Shown here: positions 10,035 to 22,858 of the stretch, piece after piece
Layout of the letters: each line of letters opens with the position of its first letter
How positions within the stretch are numbered: position 1 is the stretch's first letter
NCBI RefSeq assembly: GCF_051020975.1
Contig: NW_027478168.1
Location: forward strand, 806,001 to 870,000
Origin: Osmia lignaria lignaria
Lineage: Eukaryota > Arthropoda > Insecta > Hymenoptera > Megachilidae
Length of the DNA: 64,000 nt
Direction: 5' to 3'
Position numbers and translations under genes: made by a program
The notes under the pieces: model-generated
What the model was told of the DNA's origin: nothing
Database searches by the model: none
Seen by the model: the letters and a program-made list of their open reading frames with translations, nothing else

Positions 10035-12694
10035 TCTCTTAACATTTTGCCATAGCTCGCTTCGTTTCCGAGATATTTGCAGATTTATCTCAAGGGAAGG
10101 GTCCTGATGGACATATTTCGAGATATTTCTTCTTCTTGTTGTTCTTCTTCTGCACTGCTAAACTGGAAGTGGCATTTCCAGCTCGCAATCGTGCAGAGTT
10201 ATCTCAAAGAAAGGGGCCACGGTGTTTCTGTATCTCTATTATGTTGGTGCGGCTTCGGAACTTTTAAATATCTTGATATATCTCGAGAACTACGCATCTG
10301 ATCAAAAAATATCATAAAACATAAAAAGTAGGAAACTTAATTCTCTACAAAAAAGGTCTCTTAACATTTTGCCATAGCTCGCTTCGTTTCCGAGATATTT
10401 GCAGATTTATCTCAAGGGAAGGGGCCTGACGGACATATTTCGAGATATTTCTTCTTCTTGTTGTTCTTCTTCTGCACAGCTAAGCTGGAAGTGGCATTTG
10501 CGGCTCGCACTAGTGCAGAGTTATCTCAAAGAAAGGGGCCACGGTGTTTCTGTATCCCTATTATGTTGGTGCGGCTTCGGAACTTTTAAATATCTCGATA
10601 TATCTCGAAAACTACGGTTCTGATCAAAAAATATCAGAGAACGTAAATTGTAGGAAAGATAATTCTGTACAAAAAAGGTCTCTTAACATTTTGCCATAGC
10701 TCGCTTCGTTTCCGAGATATTTGCAGATTTATCTCAAGGGAAGGGGCCTGACGGACATATTTCGAGATATTTCTTCTTCTTGTTGTTCTTCTTCTGCACA
10801 GCTAAGCTGGAAGTGGCATTTGCAGTTCGCAATAGTGCAGAGTTATCTCAAAGAAAGGGGCCACGGTGTTTCTGTATCTCTATTATGTTGGTGCGGCTTC
10901 GGAACTTTTAAATATCTTGATATATCTCGAGAACTACGCATCTGATCAAAAAATATCGTAGAACATAAAAAGTAGGAAACTTAATTCTCGACAAATAAGG
11001 TCTCTTAACATTTTGCCATAGCTCTCTTCGTTTCCGAGATATTTGCAGATTTATCTCAAGGGAAGGGGCCTGACGGACATATTTCGAGATATTTCTTCTT
11101 CTTGTTGTTCTTCTTCTGCACAGCTAAGCTGGAAGTGGCATTTGCAGCTCGCAATAGTGCAGAGTTACCTCAAAGAAAGGGGCCACGGTGTTTCTGTATC
11201 TCTATTATGTTGGTGCCGCTTCGGAACTTTTAAATATCTGGATATATCTCGAGAACTACGCATCTGATCAAAAAATATCATAGAACATAAAAAGTAGGAA
11301 ACTTAATTCTCTACAAAAAAGGTCTCTTAACATTTTGCCATAGCTCGCTTCGTTTCCGAGATATTTGCAGATTTATCTCAAGGGAAGGGGTCTGACGGAC
11401 ATATTTCGAGATATTTCTTCTTCTTGTTGTTCTTCTTCTGCACAGCTAAGCTGGAAGTGGCATTTGCAGCTCGCAGTAGTGCAGAGTTATCTCAAAGAAA
11501 GGGGCCACGGTGTTTCTGTATCCCTATTATGTTGGTGCGGCTTCGGAACTTTTAAATATCTCGATATATCTCGAAAACTACGCTTCTGATCAAAAAATAT
11601 CATAGAACATAAATTGTAGGAAACATAATTCTCTACAAAAAACGTCTCTTAACATTTTGCCATAGCTCGCTTCGTTTCCGAGATATTTGCAGATTCAGCT
11701 CAAAGGAACTGGCCTGACGGACATATTTCGAGATATTTCTTCTTCTTGTTGTTCTTCCTCTGCACAGCTAAGCTGGAAGTGGCATTTGCAGCTCGCAGTA
11801 GTGCAGAATTATCTCAAAGAAAGGGGCCACGGTGTTTCTGTATCTCTATTATGTTGGTGCGGCTTCGGAACTTTTAAATATCTTGATATATCTCGAGAAC
11901 TACGCATCTGATCAAAAAATATCATACAACATAAAAAGTAGGAAACTTAATTCTCCACAAAAAAGGTCTCTTAACATTTTGCCTTAGCTCGCTTCGTTTC
12001 CGAGATATTTGCAGATTTATCTCAAGGGAAGGGGACTGACGGACATATTTCGAGATATTTCTTCTTCTTGTTGTTCTTCTTCTGCACAGCTAAGCTCGAA
12101 GTGGCATTTGCAGCTCGCAATAGTGCAGAGTTATCTCACAGAAAGGGGCCACGGTGTTTCTGTATCTCTATTATGTTGGTGCGGCTTCGGAACTTTTAAA
12201 TATCTTGATATATCTCGAGAACTACGCATCTGATCAAAAAATATCATAGAACATAAAAAGTAGGAAACTTAATTCTCTACAAAAAAGGTCTCTTAACATT
12301 TTGCCATAGCTCGCTTCGTTTCCGAGATATTTGCAGATTTATCTCAAGGGAAGGGGCCTGACATACATATTTCGAGATATTTCTTCTTCTTGTTGTTCTT
12401 CTTCTGCACAGCTAAGCTCGAAGTGGCATTCGCAGCTCGCAATAGTGCAGAGTTATCTCACAGAAAGGGGCCACGGTGTTTCTGTATCTCTATTATGTTG
12501 GTGCGGCTTCGGAACTTTTAAATATCTCGATATATCTCGAAAACTACGCTTCTGATCAAAAAATATCAGAGAACGTAAATTGTAGGAAAGATAATTCTGT
12601 ACAAAAAAGGTCTCTTAACATTTTGCCATAGCTCGCTTCGTTTCCGAGATATTTGCAGATTTATCTCAAGGGAAGGGGCCTGACGGACATATTT

Positions 12695-15600
12695 CGAGAT
12701 ATTTCTTCTTCTTGTTGTTCTTCTTCTGCACAGCTAAGCTGGAAGTGGCATTTGCAGCTCGCAGTAGTGCAGAGTGATCTCAAAGAAAGGGGCCACGGTG
12801 TTTCTGTATCTCTATTATGTTGGTGCGGCTTCGGAACTTTTAAATATCGTGATATATCTCGAGAACTACGCTTCTGATAAAAAAATATCATAGAACATAA
12901 AAAGTAGGAAACTTAATTCTCTACAAAAAAGGTCTCTTAACATTTTGCCATAGCTCGCTTCGTTTCCGAGATATTTGCAGATTTATCTCAAGGGAAGGGG
13001 CCTGACGGACATATTTCGAGATATTTCTTCTTCTTGTTGTTCTTCTTCTGCACAGCTAAGCTGGAAGTGGCATTTGCAGCTCGCAGTAGTGCAGAGTTAT
13101 CTCAAAGAAAGGGGCCACGGTGTTTCTGTATCTCTATTATGTTGGTGCGGCTTCGGAACTTTTAAATATCTTGATATATCTCGAGAACTACGCATCTGAT
13201 CAAAAAATATCATAGAACATAAAAAGTAGGAAACTGAATTCTCTACAAAAAAGGTCTCTTAACATTTTGCCATAGCTCGCTTCGTTTCCGAGATATTTGC
13301 AGATTTATCTCAAGGGAAGGGTCCTGATGGACATATTTCGAGATATTTCTTCTTCTTGTTGTTCTTCTTCTGCACTGCTAAACTGGAAGTGGCATTTCCA
13401 GCTCGCAATCGTGCAGAGTTATCTCAAAGAAAGGGGCCACGGTGTTTCTGTATCTCTATTATGTTGGTGCGGCTTCGGAACTTTTAAATATCTTGATATA
13501 TCTCGAGAACTACGCATCTGATCAAAAAATATCATAAAACATAAAAAGTAGGAAACTTAATTCTCTACAAAAAAGGTCTCTTAACATTTTGCCATAGCTC
13601 GCTTCGTTTCCGAGATATTTGCAGATTTATCTCAAGGGAAGGGGCCTGACGGACATATTTCGAGATATTTCTTCTTCTTGTTGTTCTTCTTCTGCACAGC
13701 TAAGCTGGAAGTGGCATTTGCGGCTCGCACTAGTGCAGAGTTATCTCAAAGAAAGGGGCCACGGTGTTTCTGTATCCCTATTATGTTGGTGCGGCTTCGG
13801 AACTTTTAAATATCTCGATATATCTCGAAAACTACGGTTCTGATCAAAAAATATCAGAGAACGTAAATTGTAGGAAAGATAATTCTGTACAAAAAAGGTC
13901 TCTTAACATTTTGCCATAGCTCGCTTCGTTTCCGAGATATTTGCAGATTTATCTCAAGGGAAGGGGCCTGACGGACATATTTCGAGATATTTCTTCTTCT
14001 TGTTGTTCTTCTTCTGCACAGCTAAGCTGGAAGTGGCATTTGCAGTTCGCAATAGTGCAGAGTTATCTCAAAGAAAGGGGCCACGGTGTTTCTGTATCTC
14101 TATTATGTTGGTGCGGCTTCGGAACTTTTAAATATCTTGATATATCTCGAGAACTACGCATCTGATCAAAAAATATCGTAGAACATAAAAAGTAGGAAAC
14201 TTAATTCTCGACAAATAAGGTCTCTTAACATTTTGCCATAGCTCTCTTCGTTTCCGAGATATTTGCAGATTTATCTCAAGGGAAGGGGCCTGACGGACAT
14301 ATTTCGAGATATTTCTTCTTCTTGTTGTTCTTCTTCTGCACAGCTAAGCTGGAAGTGGCATTTGCAGCTCGCAATAGTGCAGAGTTACCTCAAAGAAAGG
14401 GGCCACGGTGTTTCTGTATCTCTATTATGTTGGTGCCGCTTCGGAACTTTTAAATATCTGGATATATCTCGAGAACTACGCATCTGATCAAAAAATATCA
14501 TAGAACATAAAAAGTAGGAAACTTAATTCTCTACAAAAAAGGTCTCTTAACATTTTGCCATAGCTCGCTTCGTTTCCGAGATATTTGCAGATTTATCTCA
14601 AGGGAAGGGGTCTGACGGACATATTTCGAGATATTTCTTCTTCTTGTTGTTCTTCTTCTGCACAGCTAAGCTGGAAGTGGCATTTGCAGCTCGCAGTAGT
14701 GCAGAGTTATCTCAAAGAAAGGGGCCACGGTGTTTCTGTATCCCTATTATGTTGGTGCGGCTTCGGAACTTTTAAATATCTCGATATATCTCGAAAACTA
14801 CGCTTCTGATCAAAAAATATCATAGAACATAAATTGTAGGAAACATAATTCTCTACAAAAAACGTCTCTTAACATTTTGCCATAGCTCGCTTCGTTTCCG
14901 AGATATTTGCAGATTCAGCTCAAAGGAACTGGCCTGACGGACATATTTCGAGATATTTCTTCTTCTTGTTGTTCTTCCTCTGCACAGCTAAGCTGGAAGT
15001 GGCATTTGCAGCTCGCAGTAGTGCAGAATTATCTCAAAGAAAGGGGCCACGGTGTTTCTGTATCTCTATTATGTTGGTGCGGCTTCGGAACTTTTAAATA
15101 TCTTGATATATCTCGAGAACTACGCATCTGATCAAAAAATATCATACAACATAAAAAGTAGGAAACTTAATTCTCCACAAAAAAGGTCTCTTAACATTTT
15201 GCCTTAGCTCGCTTCGTTTCCGAGATATTTGCAGATTTATCTCAAGGGAAGGGGACTGACGGACATATTTCGAGATATTTCTTCTTCTTGTTGTTCTTCT
15301 TCTGCACAGCTAAGCTCGAAGTGGCATTTGCAGCTCGCAATAGTGCAGAGTTATCTCACAGAAAGGGGCCACGGTGTTTCTGTATCTCTATTATGTTGGT
15401 GCGGCTTCGGAACTTTTAAATATCTTGATATATCTCGAGAACTACGCATCTGATCAAAAAATATCATAGAACATAAAAAGTAGGAAACTTAATTCTCTAC
15501 AAAAAAGGTCTCTTAACATTTTGCCATAGCTCGCTTCGTTTCCGAGATATTTGCAGATTTATCTCAAGGGAAGGGGCCTGACATACATATTTCGAGATAT

Positions 15601-15914
15601 TTCTTCTTCTTGTTGTTCTTCTTCTGCACAGCTAAGCTCGAAGTGGCATTCGCAGCTCGCAATAGTGCAGAGTTATCTCACAGAAAGGGGCCACGGTGTT
15701 TCTGTATCTCTATTATGTTGGTGCGGCTTCGGAACTTTTAAATATCTCGATATATCTCGAAAACTACGCTTCTGATCAAAAAATATCAGAGAACGTAAAT
15801 TGTAGGAAAGATAATTCTGTACAAAAAAGGTCTCTTAACATTTTGCCATAGCTCGCTTCGTTTCCGAGATATTTGCAGATTTATCTCAAGGGAAGGGGCC
15901 TGACGGACATATTT
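12695..15914 (+). repeat. 10-monomer higher-order repeat family A (3220 bp), copy 2
   Basis: Tandem copy of the preceding 3220-bp unit, carrying the same rare markers at +3220 (for example CGTGAT near 12842, CGACAAATAAGG near 14209, ACATACATATTT near 15581). The first monomer differs from copy 1 only in its front part (CAAGGGAAGG and ACGGACAT rather than CAATGGAAGG and ACGGGCAT), which places the duplication border inside the monomers at 9433 and 12653. I noticed no difference in the reading-frame translations of the remaining nine monomers. Confidence 0.93.
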
Positions 15915-17064
15915 CGAGATATTTCTTCTTCTTGTTGTTCTTCTTCTGCACAGCTAAGCTGGAAGTGGCATTTGCAGTTCGCAATAGTGCAGAGTTATCT
16001 CAAAGAAAGGGGCCACGGTGTTTCTGTATCTCTATTATGTTGGTGCGGCTTCGGAACTTTTAAATATCTTGATATATCTCGAGAACTACGCATCTGATCA
16101 AAAAATATCGTAGAACATAAAAAGTAGGAAACTTAATTCTCGACAAATAAGGTCTCTTAACATTTTGCCATAGCTCTCTTCGTTTCCGAGATATTTGCAG
16201 ATTTATCTCAAGGGAAGGGGCCTGACGGACATATTTCGAGATATTTCTTCTTCTTGTTGTTCTTCTTCTGCACAGCTAAGCTGGAAGTGGCATTTGCAGC
16301 TCGCAATAGTGCAGAGTTACCTCAAAGAAAGGGGCCACGGTGTTTCTGTATCTCTATTATGTTGGTGCCGCTTCGGAACTTTTAAATATCTGGATATATC
16401 TCGAGAACTACGCATCTGATCAAAAAATATCATAGAACATAAAAAGTAGGAAACTTAATTCTCTACAAAAAAGGTCTCTTAACATTTTGCCATAGCTCGC
16501 TTCGTTTCCGAGATATTTGCAGATTTATCTCAAGGGAAGGGGTCTGACGGACATATTTCGAGATATTTCTTCTTCTTGTTGTTCTTCTTCTGCACAGCTA
16601 AGCTGGAAGTGGCATTTGCAGCTCGCAGTAGTGCAGAGTTATCTCAAAGAAAGGGGCCACGGTGTTTCTGTATCTCTATTATGTTGGTGCGGCTTCGGAA
16701 CTTTTAAATATCTTGATATATCTCGAGAACTACGCATCTGATCAAAAAATATCATAGAACATAAAAAGTAGGAAACTTAATTCTCTACAAAAAGGTCTCT
16801 TAACATTTTGCCATAGCTCGCTTCGTTTCCGAGATATTTGCAGATTTATCTCAAGGGAAGGGTCCTGATGGACATATTTCGAGATATTTCTTCTTCTTGT
16901 TGTCCTTCTTCTGCACAGCTAAACTGGAAGTGGCATTTCCAGCTCGCAATCGTGCAGAGTTATCTCAAAGAAAGGGGCCACGGTGTTTCTGTATCTCTAT
17001 TATGTTGGTGCGGCTTCGGAACTTTTAAATATCTTGATATATCTCGAGAACTACGCATCTGATC
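15915..17064 (+). repeat. Rearranged remnant of the family A 10-mer
   Basis: The monomers at 15873, 16195 and 16517 follow 13941, 14263 and 14585 (lag 1932 bp), so the array jumps six monomers within the 10-mer. The monomer at 16517 starts like 14585 (AAGGGGTCTGAC) but ends like 12975 (TGTATCTCT, CTTGATATATC), and the next monomer (16838) matches 13297. It is therefore a hybrid joining two parts of the unit. One A is missing from the A-run at 16789-16793, giving a 321-bp interval. Confidence 0.85.
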
Positions 17065-18352
17065 AAAAAATATCATAGAACATAAAAAGTAGGAAACTTA
17101 ATTCTCTACAAAAAAGGTCTCTTAACATTTTGCCATAGCTCGCTTCGTTTCCGAGATATTTGCAGATTTATCTCAAGGGAAGGGGCCTGACGGACATATT
17201 TCGAGATATTTCTTCTTCTTGTTGTTCTTCTTCTGCACAGCTAAGCTGGAAGTGGCATTTGCGGCTCGCACTAGTGCAGAGTTATCTCAAAGAAAGGGGC
17301 CACGGTGTTTCTGTATCCCTATTATGTTGGTGCGGCTTCGGAACTTTTAAATATCTCGATATATCTCGAAAACTACGCTTCTGATCAAAAAATATCATAG
17401 AACATAAATTGTAGGAAACATAATTCTCTACAAAAAACGTCTCTTAACATTTTGCCATAGCTCGCTTCGTTTCCGAGATATTTGCAGATTCAGCTCAAAG
17501 GAACTGGCCTGACGGACATATTTCGAGATATTTCTTCTTCTTGTTGTTCTTCCTCTGCACAGCTAAGCTGGAAGTGGCATTTGCAGCTCGCAATAGTGCA
17601 GAATTATCTCAAAGAAAGGGGCCACGGTGTTTCTGTATCTCTATTATGTTGGTGCGGCTTCGGAACTTTTAAATATCTTGATATATCTCGAGAACTACGC
17701 ATCTGAGCAAAAAATATCATAGAACATAAAAAGTAGGAAACTTAATTCTCTACAAAAAAGGTCTCTTAACATTTTGCCATAGCTCGCTTCGTTTCCGAGA
17801 TATTTGCAGATTTATCTCAAGGGAAGGGGCCTGACGGACATATTTCGAGATATTTCTTCTTCTTGTTGTTCTTCTTCTGCACAGCTAAGCTGGAAGTGGC
17901 ATTTGCGGCTCGCACTAGTGCAGAGTTATCTCAAAGAAAGGGGCCACGGTGTTTCTGTATCCCTATTATGTTGGTGCGGCTTCGGAACTTTTAAATATCT
18001 CGATATATCTCGAAAACTACGCTTCTGATCAAAAAATATCATAGAACATAAATTGTAGGAAACATAATTCTCTACAAAAAACGTCTCTTAACATTTTGCC
18101 ATAGCTCGCTTCGTTTCCGAGATATTTGCAGATTCAGCTCAAAGGAACTGGCCTGACGGACATATTTCGAGATATTTCTTCTTCTTGTTGTTCTTCCTCT
18201 GCACAGCTAAGCTGGAAGTGGCATTTGCAGCTCGCAATAGTGCAGAATTATCTCAAAGAAAGGGGCCACGGTGTTTCTGTATCTCTATTATGTTGGTGCG
18301 GCTTCGGAACTTTTAAATATCTTGATATATCTCGAGAACTACGCATCTGATC
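17065..18352 (+). repeat. Doubled dimer (two copies of a 644-bp two-monomer unit)
   Basis: The monomer pair 17160/17482 is repeated as 17804/18126. Both pairs combine a GCGGCTCGCACTAG monomer carrying TGTATCCCT with one starting CAGATTCAGCTC and carrying GCAGAATTATC. The same order occurs as 13619/14907-type neighbours in family A, so the dimer was probably made by deletion and then doubled. The copies differ at GAGCAAAA (17706) versus GATCAAAA. Confidence 0.88.
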
Positions 18353-18994
18353 AAAAAATATCATAGAACATAAAAAATAGGAAACTTAATTCTCTACAAA
18401 AAAGGTCTCTTAACATTTTGCCATAGCTCGCTTCGTTTCCGAGATATTTGCAGATTTATCTCAAGGGAAGGGGCCTGACGGACATATTTCGAGATATTTC
18501 TTCTTCTTGTTGTTCTTCTTCTGCACAGCTAAGCTGGAAGTGGCATTTGCCCCTCGCACTAGTGCAGAGTTATCTCAACGAAAGGGGCCACGGTGTTTCT
18601 GTATCTCTATTATGTTGGTGCGGCTTCGGAACTTTTAAATATCTCGATATATCTCGAAAACTACGCTTCTGATCAAAAAATATCATAGAACATAAATTGT
18701 AGGAAGCATAATTCTCTACAAAAAAGGTCTCTTAACATTTTGCCATAGCTCGCTTCGTTTCCGAGATATTTGCAGATATATCTCAAGGGAAGGGGCCTGA
18801 CGGACATATTTCGAGATATTTCTTCTTCTTGTTGTTCTTCTTCTGCACATCTAAGCTGGAAGTGGCATTTACAGCTCGCAACAGTGCAGAGTTATCTCAA
18901 AGAAAGGGGCCACGGTGTTTCTGTATCTCTATTATGTTGGTGCGGCTTCGGAACTTTTAAATATCTTGATATATCTCGAGAACTACGCATCTGA
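18353..18994 (+). repeat. Two divergent satellite monomers between blocks
   Basis: The monomer at 18448 carries a unique TGCCCCTCGCAC (near 18548) in place of TGCGGCTCGCAC, and CTCAACGAAAGG. The monomer at 18770 carries TGCACATCTAAG and GCAACAGTGC. Neither has a close partner at the lags used nearby. They mark the border between the family A region and the next block. No gene seen. Confidence 0.75.
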
Positions 18995-21900
18995 TCAAAA
19001 AATATCATAGAACATGAAAAGTAGGACACTTAATTCTCTACAAAAACGGTCTCTTAACATTTTGCCATAGCTCACTTCGTTTCCGAGATATTTGCAAATA
19101 TATCTCAAGGGAAGGGGCCTGACGGACATATTTCGAGATATTTCTTCTTCTTGTTGTTCTTCTTCTACACAGCTAAGCTGGAAGTGGCATTTGCGGCTCG
19201 CACTAGCGCACAGTTATCTCAGAGAAAGGGGCCACGGTGTTTCTGTATCTCTATTATGTTGGTGCGTCTTCGGAACTTTTAAATATCTCGATATATCTCG
19301 AAAACTACGCTTCTGATCAAAAAATATCATAGAACCTAAATTGTAGGAAACATTATTCTCTACAAAAAAGGTCTCTTAACATTTTGCCATAGCTCGCTTC
19401 GTTTCCGAGATATTTGCAGATTCATCTCAAGGGAAGGGGTCTGACGGACATATTTCGAGATATTTCTTCTTCTTGTTGTTCTTCTTCTGCACAGCTAAGC
19501 TCGAAGTGGCATTTGCAGCTCGCAATAGTGCAGAGTTATCTCAAAGAAAGAGGCCACGGTGTTTCTGTACCTCTATTATGTTGGTGCAGCTTCGGAACTT
19601 TTAAATATCTTGATATATCTCGAGAACTACGCATCTGATCAAAAAATATCATCGAACATAAAAAGTAGGAAACTTAATTCTCTACAAAAAAGGTCTCTTA
19701 ACATTTTGCCATAGCTCGGTTCGTTTCCGAGATATTTGCAGATTTATCTCAAGGGAAGTGGCCTGACGGACATATTTCGAGATACTTCTTCTTCTTGTTG
19801 TTCTTCTTCTGCACAGCTAAGCTGGAAGTGGCATTTGCAGCTCGCAATAGTGCAGAGATATCTCAAAGAAAGGGGCCACGGTGTTTCTGTATCTCTATTA
19901 TGTTGGTGCGGCTTCGGAACTTTTAAATATCTTGATATATCTCGAGAACTACGCGTCTGATCAAAAAATATCATAGAACATAAAAAGTAAGAAACATAAT
20001 TCTCTACAAAAAAGGTCTCTTAACATTTTGCCATAGCTCGCTTCGTTTCCGAGATATTTGCAGATTTATCTCAAGGGAAGGGGCCTGACGGACATATTTC
20101 GAGATATTTCTTCTTCTTGTTGTTCTTCTTCTGCGCAGCTAAGCTGGAAGTGGCATTTGCGGCTCGCACTAGTGCAGAGTTATCTCAACGAAAGGGGCCA
20201 CGGTGTTTCTGTATCTCTATTATGTTGGTGCGGCTTCGGAACTTTTAAATATCTTGATATATCTCGAGAACTACGCGTCTGATCAAAAAATATCATAGAA
20301 CATAAAAAGTAGGAAACTTAATTCTCTACAAAAACGGGCTCTTAACATTTTGCCATAGCTCGCTTCGTTTCCGAGATATTTGCAGATATATCTCAAGGGA
20401 AGGGGCCTGACGGACATATTTCGAGATATTTCTTCTTCTTGTTGTTCTTCTTCTGCACAGCTAAGCTGGAAGTGGCATTTACAGCTCGCAATAGTGCAGA
20501 CTTATCTCAAAGAAAGGGGCCACGGTGTTTCTGTATCTCTATTATGTTGGTGCGGCTTCGGAACTTTTAAATATCTTGATATATCTCGAGAACTACGCAT
20601 CTGATCAAAAAATATCATCGAACATAAAAAGTAGGAAACTTAATTCTCTACAAAAAAGGTCTCTTAACATTTTGCCATAGCTCGCTTCGTTTCCGAGATA
20701 TTTGCAGATTTATCTCAAGGGAAGTGGCCTGACGGACATATTTCGAGATATTTCTTCTTCTTGTTGTTCTTCTTCTGCACAGCTAAGCTGGAAGTGGCAT
20801 TTGCAGCTCGCAATAGTGCAGAGATATCTCAAAGAAAGGGGCCACGGTGTTTCTGTATCTCTATTATGTTGGTGCGGCTTCGGAACTTTTAAATATCTCG
20901 ATATATCTCGAAAACTACGCTTCTGATCAAAAAATATCATAGAACCTAAATTGTAGGAAACATAATTCTCTACAAAAAAGGTCTCTTAACATTTTGCCAT
21001 AGCTCGCTTCGTTTCCGAGATATTTGCAGATATATCTCAAGGGAAGGGGCCTGACGGACATATTTCGAGATATTTCTTCTTCTTGTTGTTCTTCTTCTGC
21101 ACAGCTAAGCTCGAAGTGGCATTTGCAGCTCGCAATAGTGCAGAGTTATCTCAAAGAAAGAGGCCACGGTGTTTCTGTACCTCTATTATGTTGGTGCAGC
21201 TTCGGAACTTTTAAATATCTTGATATATCTCGAGAACTACGCATCTGATCAAAAAATATCATAGAACATGAAAAGTAGGAAACTTAATTCTCTACCAAAA
21301 AGGTCTCTTAACATTTTGCCATAGCTCTCTTCGTTTCCGAGATATTTGCAGATTTATCTCAAGGGAAGGGGCCTGACGGACATATTTCGAGATATTTCTT
21401 CTTCTTGTTGTTCTTCTTCTGCACAGCTAAGCTGGAAGTGGCATTTGCGGCTCGTACTAGTGCAGAGTTATCTCAATGAAAGGGGCCACGGTGTTTCTGT
21501 ATCTCTATTATGTTGGTGCGGCTTCGGAACTTTTAAATATCTTGATATATCTCGAGAACTACGCATCTGATCAAAAAATATCATAGAACATGAAAAGTAG
21601 GAAACTTAATTCTCTACAAAAACGGTCTCTTAACATTTTGCCATAGCTCACTTCGTTTCCGAGATATTTGCAAATATATCTCAAGGGAAGGGGCCTGACG
21701 GACATATTTCGAGATATTTCTTCTTCTTGTTGTTCTTCTTCTGCACAGCTAAGCTGGAAGTGGCATTTGCGGCTCGCACTAGCGCACAGTTATCTCAGAG
21801 AAAGGGGCCACGGTGTTTCTGTATCTCTATTATGTTGGTGCGTCTTCGGAACTTTTAAATATCTCGATATATCTCGAAAACTACGCTTCTGATCAAAAAA

Positions 21901-22214
21901 TATCATAGAACCTAAATTGTAGGAAACATTATTCTCTACAAAAAAGGTCTCTTAACATTTTGCCATAGCTCGCTTCGTTTCCGAGATATTTGCAGATTCA
22001 TCTCAAGGGAAGGGGTCTGACGGACATATTTCGAGATATTTCTTCTTCTTGTTGTTCTTCTTCTGCACAGCTAAGCTCGAAGTGGCATTTGCAGCTCGCA
22101 ATAGTGCAGAGTTATCTCAAAGAAAGAGGCCACGGTGTTTCTGTACCTCTATTATGTTGGTGCAGCTTCGGAACTTTTAAATATCTTGATATATCTCGAG
22201 AACTACGCATCTGA
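18995..22214 (+). repeat. Satellite family B, first segment (3220-bp lag to next segment)
   Basis: Monomers at 19092, 19414, 19736, 20058 and 20380 match 22312, 22634, 22956, 23278 and 23600 at +3220. After a hybrid monomer at 20702 the match continues at +3542 (21024 and 21346 with 24566 and 24888). Markers include TGCGTCTTCGG, the sequence GCACAGTTATCTCAGAG, GAAAGAGGCC with GTACCTC, and ATCGAACATAAAAAG. Spacers with AACATGAAAAG appear here for the first time. Confidence 0.88.
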
Positions 22215-22858
22215 TCAAAAAATATCATAGAACATGAAAAGTAGGAAACTTAATTCTCTACAAAAACGGTCTCTTAACATTTTGCCATAGCTCACTTCGT
22301 TTCCGAGATATTTGCAAATATATCTCAAGGGAAGGGGCCTGACGGACATATTTCGAGATATTTCTTCTTCTTGTTGTTCTTCTTCTGCACAGCTAAGCTG
22401 GAAGTGGCATTTGCGGCTCGCACTAGCGCACAGTTATCTCAGAGAAAGGGGCCACGGTGTTTCTGTATCTCTATTATGTTGGTGCGTCTTCGGAACTTTT
22501 AAATATCTCGATATATCTCGAAAACTACGCTTCTGATCAAAAAATATCATAGAACCTAAATTGTAGGAAACATTATTCTCTACAAAAAAGGTCTCTTAAC
22601 ATTTTGCCATAGCTCGCTTCGTTTCCGAGATATTTGCAGATTCATCTCAAGGGAAGGGGTCTGACGGACATATTTCGAGATATTTCTTCTTCTTGTTGTT
22701 CTTCTTCTGCACAGCTAAGCTCGAAGTGGCATTTGCAGCTCGCAATAGTGCAGAGTTATCTCAAAGAAAGAGGCCACGGTGTTTCTGTACCTCTATTATG
22801 TTGGTGCAGCTTCGGAACTTTTAAATATCTTGATATATCTCGAGAACTACGCATCTGA
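21571..22858 (+). repeat. Doubled dimer inside family B (2 x 644 bp)
   Basis: The pair 21668/21990 is followed directly by an equivalent pair 22312/22634. Each pair has the TTTGCAAATATATC monomer with TGCGTCTTCGG, followed by the CAGATTCATCTC monomer with GAAAGAGGCC. The spacers before both pairs share AACATGAAAAG and CAAAAACGG. The spacer after the second pair (ATCGAACATAAAAAG near 22870) differs from that after the first, which marks the end of the doubling. Confidence 0.88.

Larger units (their letters stand above)
9475..12694 (+). repeat. 10-monomer higher-order repeat family A (3220 bp), copy 1
   Basis: Monomers at 9433 (second half), 9755, 10077, 10399, 10721, 11043, 11365, 11687, 12009 and 12331 recur in the same order at +3220. 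Linked markers include TAAATATCGTGAT near 9622, TGCACTGCTAAAC near 10153, the spacer with CAGAGAACGTAAATTG and TTCTGTAC near 10635-10670, CGACAAATAAGG near 10989, and ACATACATATTT near 12361. The order of markers, not just the length, is duplicated. Confidence 0.93.

Noticed and set aside
9721..10042. CENP-B box in the monomer
   Set aside because: TTTCGAGATATTTCTTC fits the start of the box (TTCG, then A, then C) but lacks the final GGG. I found no better match on either strand, so it is not called.
9721..10042. RNA polymerase III promoter boxes or a SINE/tRNA origin of the monomer
   Set aside because: No convincing A box or B box pair, no tRNA fold and no poly-A tail were visible.
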